5,761 nucleotides of DNA from an uncultured Bacteroidales bacterium (GTDB taxonomy: Bacteria > Bacteroidota > Bacteroidia > Bacteroidales > UBA932). The DNA lies in NCBI GenBank assembly GCA_946062035.1, contig CAMGTS010000093.1, positions 1 to 5,761 of the forward strand, given 5' to 3'. This document shows positions 5,730-5,761 of this stretch, piece after piece. The notes beneath the pieces were generated by a model. The model ran no database searches. It was not told the origin of the DNA and saw only the letters and a list, made by a program, of their open reading frames with translations. A program made the position numbers and the translations under genes. How positions within the stretch are numbered: position 1 is the first letter of the stretch; every line of letters starts with the position of its first letter.

Positions 5730-5761
5730 CCCAATTCCATATTTTTTTCATATTCATAATC
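5730..5761. other. Unexplained AT-rich tail at the window edge
   Basis: These 32 bases follow the unexpected stop of the glycogen-synthase-like gene. They should encode more of that protein, but no forward frame gives a recognisable continuation. The reverse strand has a short open stretch starting ATG at 5757 (MNMKKIWNWV...), which could be the start of an unrelated gene if the end is a misjoin, but it runs into a stop after about 21 codons. Nothing here can be annotated with confidence. Confidence 0.3.

Noticed and set aside
5513..5740. A 75-codon minus-strand frame antisense to the glycogen-synthase-like gene
   Set aside because: It overlaps the strongly family-like forward sequence (NDERAILFARG, VHCNGWM), so it is a shadow. 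Only the last bases near the edge remain ambiguous.

Overview
The window looks like chromosomal housekeeping DNA from a member of the Bacteroidota, most likely order Bacteroidales. Three things support this. DUF4294, DUF3098 and the short glycogen-synthase-like protein are families I know mainly from this phylum. The run ftsX - DUF3098 - uppP is a familiar Bacteroidales gene order. The upstream regions carry the Bacteroidota -7 promoter element TAnnTTTG rather than E. coli-type boxes or strong Shine-Dalgarno sequences. I see no RNA gene, insertion sequence, CRISPR array, prophage or plasmid function.

Layout: (1) 12-1394, minus strand: a GltS-type sodium/glutamate symporter. (2) 1395-1490: a divergent control region. 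(3) 1491-2276, plus strand: an exported DUF4294 protein. (4) 2277-2319: a convergent gap with weak hairpins. (5) 2320-5137, minus strand: a compact four-gene cluster, in transcription order ftsX, DUF3098, uppP, lpxH-like, with gaps of only 19, 6 and 9 bases. (6) 5138-5216: a second divergent control region with a TAnnTTTG box on each strand. (7) 5217-5729, plus strand: a glycogen-synthase-like (GT5-type) gene that stops about 100 codons short of the family length, followed by 32 bases to the window edge.

The four-gene cluster has a cell-envelope theme. FtsX acts at division in the inner membrane, UppP recycles the undecaprenyl carrier used for peptidoglycan and surface polysaccharides, the LpxH-like enzyme makes lipid X for lipid A, and DUF3098 is a small two-helix membrane protein of unknown role. 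Placing the lipid A enzyme directly after uppP, where I would expect truB in Bacteroides, is the main departure from the order I know.

Three gene starts (gltS, ftsX, glgA-like) were moved inward, because the longest reading frames would begin inside or upstream of a promoter box. The most useful things to check are the abrupt end of the glycogen-synthase-like gene near the window edge and the loss of canonical glycogen synthase residues in its N-terminal half. I found no convincing new biological system; the genes are ordinary, with a few features worth testing.
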